The notes: generated by a model not told the origin, from the sequence alone. DNA of 55,476 nucleotides from Clostridia bacterium (GCA_017503105.1 JAFVTS010000001.1:1-55476), one strand, 5' to 3'; shown: positions 7,726 to 19,200, counted from the stretch's first letter. Made by a program: numbers and translations.

Positions 7726-10700
7726 ATGATTAAAGTCTTGAGATGGTGCGGGACGGTATTTTTTGCCGTACTCGCCGCTGCTTTGATGATCGCTATATTG
7801 CCCGAGAGCGGGAGTAGCGTGTCAGCAGATGACGGAAAGCTTGTTGCAGAGCTTTGCTCCGAGGAAAGGGTCGATATAGTCGTCGGCTCCGAGAGCGATT
7901 ACACCATAGTATTTTCCACGGATTCTAAGACTCCCGGTAACGAAATTGCCGCAAAGGTCAGATCGACAGCGTCATCACTTCTCGGAGCGAGGCTGACGAT
8001 GAAGGCAGATAATATGGCAAAGGAAACGGAGCACGAGATCATCGTCGGTTACGTTGACCGTGATATTATTACGGAGCTTCACGCAATCTTTGATTCGTAC
8101 GACTCGTCCGATATCCTCGTTTGGGGCTGTATGTATAAGGACGGAAAGCTTGCGTATTCCGCAAATTCTCCCGAGGCGCTTGACTACGGTAAGTACGCGC
8201 TCCTTTCTCTTATAACCGAGGACGGCTTTTCGGTTGACTCGGATTATTTATCAATAGGCTCTATCACTCGAGCTGAGTACGAGCAGTATCTTAAAGATAA
8301 GGCTGAAGCTGAAGAGGCGGAAAGAAGAGAGAAGAAGTTCGCGGAGCTTAACGCTATGCAAAACGCCTTCACTCAGGATCAGTTCGGCGAATATAAGTCG
8401 ATAATCGGTGAGGACGGATACTACGAGAAGAGTCCTTACGCATCGCCTTGGTTCTATCCCGTTTCGGGTGAGCACCCGCGTCTTATAGTAAATAAAGGCG
8501 ATTTGAAGACCGTCAAGGCTCTTCTTGAAGACCCCGAATACGCGGATCTTGCGGAAAACTTCTGGAATATGGCAAACGCGTCTTGCGAGTACGGTATATT
8601 TCCACCCAAGCTCGGAGCGTCGGGCGAGTATTACAGATTTAATGCGAACTATCTCGGTATTATGACTACGAAAGCCTTCGCTTACCTTCTGACGGGCGAT
8701 GAGCTTTACGCCCTTGAGGCAATAGTAAGTATAAAGAACGCTATGCTTACCTATAAGTATACCGCTGATATTCATTCGGACACATATCACGGCGGCTCGG
8801 AGGTCCTCTTCGCGGCATCACTGATATACGACTGGTGCTACGATTATATAACCGAAGAGGATACCTATCATTTCCTCGCGGGTATCGTCAATCTTTGTAT
8901 ATCAACGATGGAGATAGACTATCCTCCGTCAAATATGGGCTACGTTTCGGGTCACGGAACGGGACCGCAGTTCCTTCGCGATATGATGGTAATGGCTACC
9001 GCTTTCTCGGATGAAGCTCCTGACTGGTGGGAGTTCATCGCAGGAAGATACTTCCAATACTATCTCCCCGTCGGCAACCTTGCCTACGGCTCGGGTTGGA
9101 TATCGCAGGGAACGGCAAACTACGCTTACAACAAAATGAACGTTATGCTCTGGGCGGCGGTTTGCGTCTACGGTGCTACGGGTGAGATCGTGCTTAACGA
9201 AGGCGCTAACGATTCGATGTACTTCCTCCTCAGCCATACGATGCCCGAAACGGGGAACTATTTCCAGACTGGTGACGGCGGACGTACCGCAAACGGTGCC
9301 TCGCGCAGCTGGGAGTACACGGCGTTCTTCTTAGCGGCGGCGCTTTACAGAGACCCGATAGTTTTCGCAAACGCTAAGTATTTGACGGAGAATTTCTCCC
9401 AATACAACACGAATTCCGTTTCCGTTCTTACTCCTGCAATGCAGCTTGGATTTATTTCCGTTTATATGCGTGACGGTGATGACACGGGCGATTGGCGCTA
9501 TCAGGATATTCCGCTTATTCAGTACTGCGAGCCTCCTGCGGCGCAAATGACCGCGCGTAATTCCTGGACGGACCCTGACGCTGCTGCGGTGTTTATGAGA
9601 ATAGGCACAAAGACGATGGCAAACCACGACTGCTTCGACCACGGCACCTTCCAGATATATTATAAGGGACTTCTTGCCTGCGCGTCGGGCTCTTACCACG
9701 ATTACGGCGGATATATTCACAAGTACTATCTTCAGGCAACGATCTCGCACAACGGTCTTCTTGTCTTTAACCCCGCTTATGCTGACGAGGAGCCCGAATA
9801 CGGAACGCTTCCCGACGGAAGCGTCGACAAGATGACGGTGCTCAACCACAAGCGCTATTTCTACTCGGGAAGCCAGGAAAGCCTCCGCGAGGCGGGTAGC
9901 TTTGAGGCGTGGGTCGGCGGAGATTACGATATGGCGGAGATGCTCGGAGTTTCCTCGGGGTATAATTCCGACGGTTCCGCTGATTACGGTTATATCGCGG
10001 GCGATATAACCAAAGCGTATGCCATAGACACAGTCGAGTTTATAAGCAGAAGAATGCTCACGGTATACACGGGCGACACCGAGTTCCCGATGCTCTTCTT
10101 TACTTATGACAACATTACCGCGATGGATGAGAGCTTTGCGAAGACGTATCTTCTTCACACCGTAAAAGAGCCCGAGGTGGATACGGAAAACTTCGTTGCT
10201 ACCGTTACTCAGGACAGAGGAAAGATGTACGTCCACTCTCTCTTCGGCGCGGATGAGATCCGTAAGATAGGCGGAGAGGGCTACGCTTATTGGATAAACG
10301 GCAAGAACTGCTACGATTCGGGCAAGCAAAATGACAGCGCAAATACCATCTGGGGCAGAATAGAGTTTACCGCCGCAGGCGAAAAGAATACCAACTTCTT
10401 GACGGCTATGTACGTCACGGATGCGGAAAACACGAATACGCTTCCCACCGAAAAGTTTGAATCGGACACGGTTCAAGCCGCTGTAATAAAGAATAAGGTT
10501 GCCGTCTTTGTAAAGTCGGACGCTGCAGCGTTCAAGGAATTCTCCTTCACCACCGAAGGAGTAGGACTTTACGATTACTATATCTCGGGTGTTGAGAACG
10601 GCACTTGGAACGTCATAGTAGACGGCATTTCAACAGCTTACGCTTATGCGTCCGAGGGCGAGGGCTTCATAACCTTTACCGCTCCTTCGGGTAACGTGCG

Positions 10701-13413
10701 CCTTGTTCCGGGGAAGGACGTTATCGGTGCTAACGGCGGAAAAATCCAGTACAACGCTATGGGCGGAGTAGTTCCCGACGACGTGCCTTTGATATATAAC
10801 AACGAAGAGGACACGCCTCTTCCGACGAACGTCACGAAAGAAAACTGCACGTTTATCGGTTGGTATACGAGTCCCACCTATGACCCCGAAACGCTCGTGA
10901 CCTTTATCCCCGCAGGCACGCAGGGGACGTTCAAGGTCTATGCAAGATGGCTTAACGTCTACGTTAACGAGGATTACAGCGAGAATAGCGTAGACATCTT
11001 AGAGGGCAACGTGTCGGTTGGCGGAATTTCATATTCGGGTTCATCCAAGCCCGGTGCCGAATTTAAAACCGAGGTGGCAGAGGACGGCTCGCGTTACGTT
11101 GTCTGGATCAAGGGAACTAAGGATCCTGCGCTCTCGGTTCCCGCAGGAGCAAGCAACGTAAGTAATACGGGCGTTGATGATAAATGCATATCTTATACAT
11201 TAAAGCTTTCTCGCCACGGCGACGCTCCCGTTATTCCTGCTACCATTCGTATGATAGCTTCTCACGACGTCGCGGGCGCAGAGCTTTCACCGACAACGAA
11301 GATAAACCTCTTCAGATTTGACGCATCGGGCTCTGTTACGCTCGAAAACCAGGTGATACACACCCTGAGGGCGGATAAGATCACCGAGCTCAGGTTCGTT
11401 CTTGACTTCAAGAACTGCGAGATAAGGGTATACGCCGACGACTATACGGTTCTCGCATCCGCGCCTATCCCGCTTCCTGTGGAAACGGGAGCGCAGAGCG
11501 GTGAGGAGCTTATGAAGTGCTTCCGCAAGCATATGATACACTTCTACGCGTCAAGCGGAGGCTCGGGTGATCAGGCTATACGCATCTTTGGAATAAGAAT
11601 AGAGGACGGCGACGTATTCTCGCCTCTTACACCTAATTACGAGAATCCTATAAAATACGTGACCGACGGCGCGGACCTTCCCGCCGACGCTCCTCGCGAG
11701 TATTCCAAGGAAGTGCCTACGGTCCTTCCCACGAATATTACGCGTGAGAACGCTGTATTCGTCGGTTGGTATACGTCCGAGACCTTTGCCGAGGACACTC
11801 TTATAAAGGAAGTGCCCGTTGAAACCGAGGGTGAGATCACGCTCTATGCAAAATGGAAATGGCTGCTACTCGATGAGGATTATTCCGAAACGGAGATAGA
11901 TTTCACAGAGGTAAACGGTGAAAAGAACGGAATGACGTACTCAAGCAACTCTAACGCCGGTGTTTCTTATAAAACCAAGACCGACGAGAGCGGCAAAAGA
12001 TACCTTGAGTGGCAGAAGGGCGTGGGCGACCCCGCGCTTGCGATAGTAGGAACGGGCAGAAATCTTACCAACATATCTTCGGGGCAGGTTTCCTTAACCG
12101 TGAAGATAGCTAAGGACGGAGCGTCCGCCGTTCCGAATATGAACGTCAATTTCATAGCCAATCGCGATGCGTCGGGCACAAAGCTCTCGTCATCCGCGAA
12201 AATCCTTGCGTTTAATATAACGGGAGGTAAGATCCTTCTTGCGGGCAAGAGCGAGGTCGCGACGGTTACGGAAGAAATCACCATTCTCAGATTCGTCGTT
12301 GATTTTGACGAGCTTGAGATGCGCGCTTATGATGAGGCGGGCGAGGTTATAGCAACGGAGTCATTCGCTATTCCCGAAAAAACGGGAGCCGCAAACGGCA
12401 GAGAGCTTATGACCTGCTTCAATCAGCGTATATTGCACTTCCACGCTCAAAAGAGCACCGAGGAGCGTTCCGTCAGATTCTATGGCTTCAGAGCTGTCGA
12501 GGGTGACGAGTTCACCCCCGTCTATGAAAATCCGATAGACTATCAGCTCGCAGGCGGAGATCTTCCGAGCGGTGCGCCGAAAGAATACTCTAAGGATGAG
12601 CCCACCGTGCTTCCTATCCCTACGAAGGAAAAGGCGACGTTCTTGGGATGGTACACGTCGGCGGACTTCTCACCCGAGAGCCTTATAACGGAGATACCTA
12701 CCGATTCGGACGGCGCGATCACGGTATATGCCAAGTGGCGCGGAATTCTCCTTGAGGAGGACTATTCCGAAACGAAGGTTTCCATAGAAGCCGCAAAGGA
12801 CACTATAAATCTCGTGGGATACGTTGGTAACAGCAAGCTCGGTTCATCGTATATCACAAAGACCGATGAAAACGGAAGACCCTACCTTGAATGGGTAAAG
12901 GGTGAAAATGACCCGTCCATCTCTCTTTATCCCGGTGAGAACAACTTCACGAATTCCACCGCCGACGAAATTTCATTCACCTTCGAGCTTTCTGCCGAAG
13001 CGGGGAAGACGGTTCCAACGACGACCCTCCGTCTTATAGCAAATCACGATGTAAACGGCACAAAGCTCAGCTCAAGCGAGAAGACTACGCTTGCGTATAT
13101 CACGACCGCGGGTGCCGTAAGCCTCGGAGGCACAGAGCCGATAGCCACGATTGAAGAGGGCGTGATAACAACTCTTCGCATAGTAGTGGACTTTGCGGAC
13201 CTTGAGCTTCGCGCGTACGACGGGAACGGTGAGGTTCTGGCAAGAACGAAGCTTGCGATCCCCGAAAAAACTCTTGCGGAAAACGGCAAAGAGCTTATGA
13301 AGTGTTACACGGGCTACCTTGCTCAGTTCTGGATGTCGTCAAAGGGCGATGCGACGAATACTCTTCTTATCTACAGTATGAAGGTTGAAGAGGGCGACGC
13401 TTTCGCAAAGTAA
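7726..13413 (+). CDS. Giant secreted heparinase II/III-like protein, second paralog
   Basis: This 1895-residue paralog has the same order: signal peptide (cleavage probably near SVSA), N-terminal domain with HEIIVGYVDR, catalytic part with HPRLI, GHGTG (His about 410), SQGTANYAYNK and NHDCFDHGTFQIYYKG (about 633-648), then three InlB-type repeats and three beta-sandwich domains. The position held by His in the first paralog's NHDNHD is Phe here, but the outer His and the Asp before x-GTF are kept. The following SHNGLLVFNP matches the classic heparinase II/III 'HN' motif better than the first paralog does. I chose ATG 7726 over 7717 because the AAAGGG site (7711-7716) is 9 bases before it and would abut the earlier ATG. 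It probably acts outside the cell on the same class of polysaccharide, perhaps with a different linkage preference. Confidence 0.82.
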   Translation: MIKVLRWCGTVFFAVLAAALMIAILPESGSSVSADDGKLVAELCSEERVDIVVGSESDYTIVFSTDSKTPGNEIAAKVRSTASSLLGARLTMKADNMAKETEHEIIVGYVDRDIITELHAIFDSYDSSDILVWGCMYKDGKLAYSANSPEALDYGKYALLSLITEDGFSVDSDYLSIGSITRAEYEQYLKDKAEAEEAERREKKFAELNAMQNAFTQDQFGEYKSIIGEDGYYEKSPYASPWFYPVSGEHPRLIVNKGDLKTVKALLEDPEYADLAENFWNMANASCEYGIFPPKLGASGEYYRFNANYLGIMTTKAFAYLLTGDELYALEAIVSIKNAMLTYKYTADIHSDTYHGGSEVLFAASLIYDWCYDYITEEDTYHFLAGIVNLCISTMEIDYPPSNMGYVSGHGTGPQFLRDMMVMATAFSDEAPDWWEFIAGRYFQYYLPVGNLAYGSGWISQGTANYAYNKMNVMLWAAVCVYGATGEIVLNEGANDSMYFLLSHTMPETGNYFQTGDGGRTANGASRSWEYTAFFLAAALYRDPIVFANAKYLTENFSQYNTNSVSVLTPAMQLGFISVYMRDGDDTGDWRYQDIPLIQYCEPPAAQMTARNSWTDPDAAAVFMRIGTKTMANHDCFDHGTFQIYYKGLLACASGSYHDYGGYIHKYYLQATISHNGLLVFNPAYADEEPEYGTLPDGSVDKMTVLNHKRYFYSGSQESLREAGSFEAWVGGDYDMAEMLGVSSGYNSDGSADYGYIAGDITKAYAIDTVEFISRRMLTVYTGDTEFPMLFFTYDNITAMDESFAKTYLLHTVKEPEVDTENFVATVTQDRGKMYVHSLFGADEIRKIGGEGYAYWINGKNCYDSGKQNDSANTIWGRIEFTAAGEKNTNFLTAMYVTDAENTNTLPTEKFESDTVQAAVIKNKVAVFVKSDAAAFKEFSFTTEGVGLYDYYISGVENGTWNVIVDGISTAYAYASEGEGFITFTAPSGNVRLVPGKDVIGANGGKIQYNAMGGVVPDDVPLIYNNEEDTPLPTNVTKENCTFIGWYTSPTYDPETLVTFIPAGTQGTFKVYARWLNVYVNEDYSENSVDILEGNVSVGGISYSGSSKPGAEFKTEVAEDGSRYVVWIKGTKDPALSVPAGASNVSNTGVDDKCISYTLKLSRHGDAPVIPATIRMIASHDVAGAELSPTTKINLFRFDASGSVTLENQVIHTLRADKITELRFVLDFKNCEIRVYADDYTVLASAPIPLPVETGAQSGEELMKCFRKHMIHFYASSGGSGDQAIRIFGIRIEDGDVFSPLTPNYENPIKYVTDGADLPADAPREYSKEVPTVLPTNITRENAVFVGWYTSETFAEDTLIKEVPVETEGEITLYAKWKWLLLDEDYSETEIDFTEVNGEKNGMTYSSNSNAGVSYKTKTDESGKRYLEWQKGVGDPALAIVGTGRNLTNISSGQVSLTVKIAKDGASAVPNMNVNFIANRDASGTKLSSSAKILAFNITGGKILLAGKSEVATVTEEITILRFVVDFDELEMRAYDEAGEVIATESFAIPEKTGAANGRELMTCFNQRILHFHAQKSTEERSVRFYGFRAVEGDEFTPVYENPIDYQLAGGDLPSGAPKEYSKDEPTVLPIPTKEKATFLGWYTSADFSPESLITEIPTDSDGAITVYAKWRGILLEEDYSETKVSIEAAKDTINLVGYVGNSKLGSSYITKTDENGRPYLEWVKGENDPSISLYPGENNFTNSTADEISFTFELSAEAGKTVPTTTLRLIANHDVNGTKLSSSEKTTLAYITTAGAVSLGGTEPIATIEEGVITTLRIVVDFADLELRAYDGNGEVLARTKLAIPEKTLAENGKELMKCYTGYLAQFWMSSKGDATNTLLIYSMKVEEGDAFAK

Positions 13414-13429
13414 CCCGTTAAATAAAAAC

Positions 13430-13469
13430 AAGCGGATGCGCTCCTATCAAAAAGAGCGTATCCGCTTTT
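13430..13469. terminator. Hairpin after the second giant gene
   Basis: AAGCGGATGCGCTC (13430-13443) pairs with GAGCGTATCCGCTT (13454-13467) with one mismatch or wobble, followed by a short TTTT on the plus strand. The stem is strong and the T-tract modest. The next 100 bases have no gene but include a C-rich/G-rich inverted segment. Confidence 0.75.
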
Positions 13470-13571
13470 GCCGCCCCCTCGCGAACTCCCAAAGAATCCG
13501 ATTGAGTCCTTCGGAAACTCCGACGGGGAAGGGGGGCTGATTTACTGAACCAAAGCAGCCGTTTCGCAAAC

Positions 13572-13613
13572 AAAAAAGCTTCCGTCACGTTGATTTGTGA
13601 CAGAAGCTTTTTT
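13572..13613. terminator. Bidirectional terminator
   Basis: AAAAAAGCTTCCGTCAC pairs with GTGACAGAAGCTTTTTT (one mismatch), giving A-tract/T-tract flanks in both directions. On the minus strand it ends the alanine dehydrogenase-like transcript. Confidence 0.88.
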
Positions 13614-13700
13614 GTTACCTCAAACACCGTAAGTGCGGAGGATCTTTTTCTCCACACAAGATGCTGCGGCAGTTTCGTTTTCTTGAGAATCAGAGGATGC

Positions 13701-14864
13701 TTATTTATAGAAATTATCACTGCGGGTGGTTGTAGCGGGCGGCGCGGGATCAAGTGCGCGGTCTGCAATACCCAAAATATTCTCGGGTCTGATCCACGGA
13801 CGGTTTTGAATGGCGCTGGTCTCCTCGTGAGTAAGCTTGCCTTCATACGCGGTAAGGCTGCGTCTGATGAAGCCGTCCCGCACGCAAGCCTCGGTCAGTC
13901 CGTTGTTCATAATGTTTAAAAGCATAGGCAACGTCTCCGATGCCAGTGCCACAGACGTAGATTGCGCCACAGCTCCGGGAATATTGCTCACACAGTAATG
14001 CACAACTCCGTTGACTACGTAACGGGGATCGTTGTGATGAGTCTCGTGGCTGGATTCAATGGCACCCGGGTCGTCGTTGGAAATATCGACCAAGACGCTT
14101 CCGGGCTCCATAAGCTTAAGCATTTCCTTGTCGATGAGGAAATCCTTGCGTTGCTTCGGCCATTTCACGCAGTTGAGCACCATATCTGTTTGCGGCAGTA
14201 CCGACGCTATGGTTTCCTTCGTGCAATACATAGTATTTATCTTGCTGTTGTAGCGGTCGGACAGCGTCCTGAGCAGACCTATGTTGATATCCATAACCGT
14301 AACGTTGGCGCCGAGAGCGTGTAACACGGACAATGCGCCTTGACCCACGAGCCCTCCGCCGAGAATCAATACGTTCATCCCGGGAGCGCCTGCAAATCCG
14401 CCGACGAATTTACCCTTTCCGCCGTTGATGGAGAGCATACTCTCAAGCCCGAACAACGCCCCTTGCTTACCGGCAGCCTCGCAGTTGGGCGAGCCGTATC
14501 TATGGCTGTCCTCTGCCGTGATCGCAATACAACCGGAATCGAGTAACGCCTGCACCTCGTCGGGATGTCCTGCGGGATGAATACAGCAATAGATCATCAG
14601 CCCCTTACGTAAATATTTAAACTCCGAGGGTTCAATTTCCTTTACCTTGGCAACAAAATCACAGGTCGACCAAAGCTCCTCCGCGGTATCACACAGCTGC
14701 GCTCCCGCCTTTTCATAAGCTTCATCGGCAAAGCCCGCTCCGACACCGGCTCTCCTTTGTACCAGAACTTTATGACCTGCGTTAACGATGGACTTGACCT
14801 CCACGGGAGTACAGATCACGCGGTTTTCTCCGTCTTTGATGTCCTTAAGTATTCCAAAAATCAT
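13701..14864 (-). CDS. ald: Alanine dehydrogenase-family NAD(P)-dependent enzyme
   Basis: The 387-residue protein matches the alanine dehydrogenase / pyridine-nucleotide transhydrogenase alpha-like fold. The N-terminal domain starts KDIKDGENRV and contains VLVQRRAGVGAGF. A central Rossmann motif GGGLVGQGA is followed by VTVMDIN, whose acidic residue suggests NAD rather than NADP. The substrate-binding lysine is probably in AKVKE. The expected His loop is present as IHPAGHPDE, and a V-D-I-S-N-D-D segment sits where the catalytic Asp is expected. Its length is close to the roughly 370 residues of Ald. It would interconvert alanine and pyruvate plus ammonia. Relatives such as carboxyethyl-ornithine synthase or saccharopine dehydrogenase-like enzymes share this fold, so the substrate is less certain than the family. 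It is a single gene with its own promoter and terminator and no evident link to the lyases on either side. Confidence 0.75.
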   Translation of the reverse strand: MIFGILKDIKDGENRVICTPVEVKSIVNAGHKVLVQRRAGVGAGFADEAYEKAGAQLCDTAEELWSTCDFVAKVKEIEPSEFKYLRKGLMIYCCIHPAGHPDEVQALLDSGCIAITAEDSHRYGSPNCEAAGKQGALFGLESMLSINGGKGKFVGGFAGAPGMNVLILGGGLVGQGALSVLHALGANVTVMDINIGLLRTLSDRYNSKINTMYCTKETIASVLPQTDMVLNCVKWPKQRKDFLIDKEMLKLMEPGSVLVDISNDDPGAIESSHETHHNDPRYVVNGVVHYCVSNIPGAVAQSTSVALASETLPMLLNIMNNGLTEACVRDGFIRRSLTAYEGKLTHEETSAIQNRPWIRPENILGIADRALDPAPPATTTRSDNFYK

Positions 14865-14929
14865 AATTTTCTCCTGATATTCCCATATTGATATTTGTGA
14901 ATTTGCGTAGATCCCTACTTATCTTTAAT

Positions 14930-14958
14930 ATTTTATCATAAAATAATGCAAAAGTAAA
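14930..14958 (-). promoter_or_regulatory. Promoter for the alanine dehydrogenase-like gene
   Basis: On the minus strand TTTACT, a 17-base spacer and TAAAAT are followed about 65 bases later by an AGGAG site and the start codon. Confidence 0.5.
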
Positions 14959-15057
14959 TAGGTTTATGCAGAAAAGATGAAAACGAGTATTCTGTAATTT
15001 GCTCCTCTGCGGCTGCTCAAAAAATCAAACAGATTTTTATAAATTCCGAAAAAAGCA

Positions 15058-15086
15058 TTGCAATAAACCGATTTCAATGTTATAAT
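15058..15086 (+). promoter_or_regulatory. Sigma-A-type promoter for the amidotransferase-like gene
   Basis: TTGCAA (15058-15063), 17-base spacer, TATAAT (15081-15086), followed by a GGAAG ribosome binding site before ATG 15117. Confidence 0.75.
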
Positions 15087-15116
15087 TTATAAAAAAGGAA
15101 GTCGAGAGGGATCGAT

Positions 15117-15830
15117 ATGAAAAAAATAATAGGAATAGTGCCTGCGTCCGCTATGGCAAATTCGGAAGAGAGCTCAATGAAGGATCACTACAGGCTATGT
15201 AATAACTATATCAAGAGAACCGTAGATGCCGGCGGCATACCCGTGGGACTTGCGCCCTGTAACGGTTGGCTCACGGAGGAAGCGTTAGATATTTGCGACG
15301 GATTTCTGGTGCAGGGCGGTGCTGAGTTTTATCCTTATCATTTCCAGGTCATGCACCACGCGATTACCCGTGGCAAACGCTACCTCGGTATTTGCCTTGG
15401 TGAGCAGCTTATTTACGTATACCTTAAGCTCCGCAGTATAGTTGAGGAGCGTGGCTACGAGGGGGATCTGATCAAGGCTATGTGTGATTACGTCGCCGAG
15501 CAATCGTCTGATTTCACGCTTCAAAGACGAATCGACGGGCACTGCTATGAAAAACCGCCGAGAGGAAAAGAGGACGATGGCAAGCATTGGATAAAAATAG
15601 TTCCGAAAACGCTTATGCATCGCGTGCTTGGCAAGGATCGCGTTTTCATATCCTCGTTCCACAGACTGTGTACGCCAACCGATCAGGATCTCGTTACAAT
15701 AAACGCCTGGTCTGAGTTTGGAGACGGTGTCGTTGAAGGAACCGAGTACGGTGAAAATATCCTTGGAATACAGGGACACCCCGAGGTCGACGGTACGCTC
15801 CCCGAGCTTTTTGATTTCCTTTGTAAATAA
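15117..15830 (+). CDS. Class I glutamine amidotransferase-like / gamma-glutamyl hydrolase (peptidase C26)
   Basis: The 237-residue protein belongs to the C26 family, which includes PuuD-type gamma-glutamyl-gamma-aminobutyrate hydrolases. The nucleophile elbow is GICLGEQ with Cys at residue 93. The catalytic His is in QGHPE, about 15 residues from the end, and the Glu two residues later completes the triad. The upstream GGIPVGLAPCNGW segment is the usual family start region. It probably hydrolyses gamma-glutamyl amide bonds in the cytosol; the substrate is unknown. It has its own promoter and a terminator, so it appears monocistronic. Its place between lyase genes gives no clear functional link. 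Confidence 0.85.
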   Translation: MKKIIGIVPASAMANSEESSMKDHYRLCNNYIKRTVDAGGIPVGLAPCNGWLTEEALDICDGFLVQGGAEFYPYHFQVMHHAITRGKRYLGICLGEQLIYVYLKLRSIVEERGYEGDLIKAMCDYVAEQSSDFTLQRRIDGHCYEKPPRGKEDDGKHWIKIVPKTLMHRVLGKDRVFISSFHRLCTPTDQDLVTINAWSEFGDGVVEGTEYGENILGIQGHPEVDGTLPELFDFLCK

Positions 15831-15889
15831 AATATACAGTCTTTTGACTCAAAGCTATCGGGATTGTGTTTTGTTCCCATATAAAAAAA

Positions 15890-15931
15890 CTCTTGCGGCA
15901 GATATTTCTATTCTATCGCAAGAGCCTTTTT
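15890..15931 (+). terminator. Rho-independent terminator after the C26 gene
   Basis: CTCTTGCG (15890-15897) pairs with CGCAAGAG (15917-15924), followed by CCTTTTT. A-rich bases precede it, so it may also work in reverse. Confidence 0.82.
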
Positions 15932-16235
15932 ATTCAATATCCGTTTCATAGAAGAGAGAGGGAGGACAGTGCGTTTTTCACAGTATATTATCCGCTTATG
16001 CCTGAATGCGATAGAACCGTTTTTCTCAGCGGTCAGTCCGCAAGCAGGCAGATAGCGAGTAAAGAAGCCGATAAAATTTTACGAGCGCTCCGTAAAGAAT
16101 AACATCGTAGCCGAAATCGCGTCGCTAAGCTTAAAAAAGATGGTGCCGCATGGGCATAATGCAAAAAGCGTGAAAGCTTTTATGTAAAGCGTGCATATTG
16201 TAAGGGCGCTGCCTTAAAGGTGACTTAAGGGTACT
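15932..16235. other. Intergenic stretch with possible gene relic
   Basis: No intact gene is seen. On the plus strand, about 15993-16102 reads as a protein-like C-terminus (MPECDRTVFLSG... ending ALRKE) without a start signal, which could be a decayed fragment. On the minus strand this region lies just past the end of the 1117-residue protein gene and no strong terminator is visible. Confidence 0.4.
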
Positions 16236-19200
16236 TTATCTGTTTTTGCTTTTTTGGAAAACACAGCCTTCTGATATTTTTATGGAATAAAGTCGTATTT
16301 TCGCTCCAATATTGCTGTCCGACGGTTCGGCGTTCCAATAGATATTCTCCAGCATCAGATAGTTTTTCCACTCGGCAAGCGAGCGTATGCCCACCGTCAA
16401 AGCTTCTTTTGGCAAGGAGATTTTTTCTTCCGAAATCACGCGCTCGCTCTCGTCAAGATAACGTACTGTACCGCTTTCAAAATTTAAAACCAGACGGACG
16501 GTGCAAACGCTTTTGCTTCCAACCTCTGCAATTTTTTTGCCAAAGACCGCAGAAAGTATTTCGGCATCACCGTTATCAAGAGCTTCGTATTTGAACAGTT
16601 CGATTTTGCCGACGGAGTGATACGGATTCCAACCGTCACCCGTGCGGAGCATAGGATTTGAGAATTTTACGAGCGGAGTATCGCCGTCGCGACGTATTCT
16701 GAACTCAAAAGAGAACTCACTTTCCTCGGAATCCGAAATCGTTTTACCTCTGTTGAAGGTGCGGAAGTACATCTCGTTCTGCGTTCTTGTCCACTCAAGG
16801 TATATATCTCCGTTTTCGTCGCTTTTATAAGCAGCTCTCGGCATTACGGGCTTATACGATAAATCGGAGGTTCCTATATTCTTGCACGATTGGTTTTCGA
16901 ATGAAATATTCGCGTAATTAAACAGCCACTTCGAGTATACTCTGATCTCGCCGTGCATCCCTTGAGGTATAAATTCAATTTTGCTGTCCTCGGAGAGCGT
17001 TCTTTTGGTGTGCCATCCGATAAAACGCTTGTACGGGTGCGTCAGAGTAGGTAGGAGAGTGTCCTCGTCTGAGTTGTACGTAAGCGGCGCGCCGACGGGC
17101 AATTCGGTTGTAAACGAGCCTGCGTCATAGCGAATTCTACCGCCGCGCTTGCCAAGCACGTCAAGAGCGGGAACGAGTCTGATCTTGCTTCCAACAGCTT
17201 TGAAAACCATAATAGCAGAACCCTTTGTGAGTGTTTGCTCGGCTATTTTGTTACCGTCGGCGTACGCGTACCAAGTACCGAATTCAAGCCCGCAAATATA
17301 GTATTCAAGTAAAGATTCTGCGTGCGTATCAAACTCAAATTCTTCGAATCTCGGAGTGTCGCTCTTTGTGAATACCGCCACTGTGTTTTCTATTCTCGCG
17401 AGGTATGCCGCGTCTGTTTTATGTCCTGTGACCGCGGCGCTTTTATCACACTCTGCATCGGATACGTAAATTGCGTTAACAAGCTCGTCACGAGCGTTGC
17501 CTTTCGTGACAAGCTCGATTCTGCCCCAAATTATATTACTTCTATCGCTTTTTGTTGCACGATCCAGACAGTTTTTGCCGTTAAGCGTTCCGTCGTCGTT
17601 TTTGTACTTTTCCGAAGAGAGCCAATACGCATATCCCTCTCCGCCGATTTTTTCAATTTCGTCTGCGCCGAACAGTGAGTGCAGCGTGAGCCGTCCACCT
17701 TCGTTTAAAGAAACGGCGGTCTTTTTACTTTTATCGATCATCGGTTCCTTGTTGGTGTGCAAAAGGAAGGTCTTGCGCATATCACGTCTTTGATCTGCGC
17801 TTTCCATAGTGTCGTAGACGAAGAAACGCAAGGGAAACTCGCCCTCTGAGAATACGGCGAGCATTTTTCTTCCGATGTATTCCGCGGAGCATCTGTGATA
17901 CGCTTTCGTTATATCCGATGCGGTGTATGCATATTTTCCTTCACCGTCATCACCGACACCCCGAGCGGTACCGATAACTTCCGCCATATCGTAATCGCCG
18001 CCAAGCCAATTGTTTATCGTTTGTGGCTCGAAACGGTATTTCTGCGAACCCGAGTAGTAGTGACGGCGTCTGTTCACGACGTCGTTGTTGCCCTTGAAAT
18101 GCGATGGGTCTTGGATGAATACGGGGTCTTTATCATACAAATCCTCGTTGAATATAAGCAGACCATTATACGCCACCGTTGCCTGATGATAGAACAGGTG
18201 ATTAAGGTTACCGTAGCTCGTGTATTCACCCGATGCTCCTGCCTGGACGCCCTTGTAATATATCTGGAATGTGCCGTGGTCATAGTTATCGTGGTTTGAC
18301 ATAGTCATATTTCCCGTTTTCATAAAGACCACGGGGGAATCCTCGCGCCAGCGCTTACGGGCGGTTATCTGTGCAGCAGGGAAGTCAAAGCACTGTATCG
18401 TGTCAAGCTTGTCAAAGGGATTTTCCTCATCGTCCGTTCTCGGCATATAAGCGAGCATTGTGAGTAATCTTGCCACGGTAAAGTCGTTTGAAAAGTCCGG
18501 TGCAGTATCAGAGAAATTACCCGAGCGCTCCTTGATGTAAAGCGCGAGCGTTTTATCGTTTGTGAGTGCGCTGACCATATACGAGCCCCAAAGGTAGGAG
18601 TTGTTGCAGCCTTGAGAAAGCTTCAGACCGTCTCCGTTACCGAACATTTTGCCGTTAGCCATTTCGTGACTCAGGATGAAGTATGAAGCCGTTCTTGTAT
18701 CCTCAATGTCATAAGGAAATTCACCGAGCGCAACGTAGAGCATCCATCCGGGAACCAAAGCGTCCATAAATTTTCCGGGCCCGTAGCAGGCTGTGCCTTG
18801 TGAGACCCATCCGCCCTTTGTTTGCGCAAGAATTACGGGAACGTACTGAGCGTAGTAGCGACCTATTATGAAATTCCACCAATCAGGCATTTCGTCCGCA
18901 AACGAAATTGCCATCATAACGCAAAGAGTGAGGAAAAATGGCCCCGTGCCGTGTCCTGACACCGCAGACATATTCGCCGGCGGAAATTCCCACTCCGCAA
19001 ACTGAGGAATCATAAGATTTGAAAGTCCGCCTATAAGCTGTCTTTTATCGTCATCCGTAAGCAGGTCGTAACACCAATCGTATACCTTCGAAACGACGAG
19101 TATGACGTGCCGCGCTCCCTGCACGGGAGTAGAGTGAATGAGAGTGGTATATTTTAGTGTCAGTATTATATTCTTCGCGCCTATTATTGCTTCGTACCCG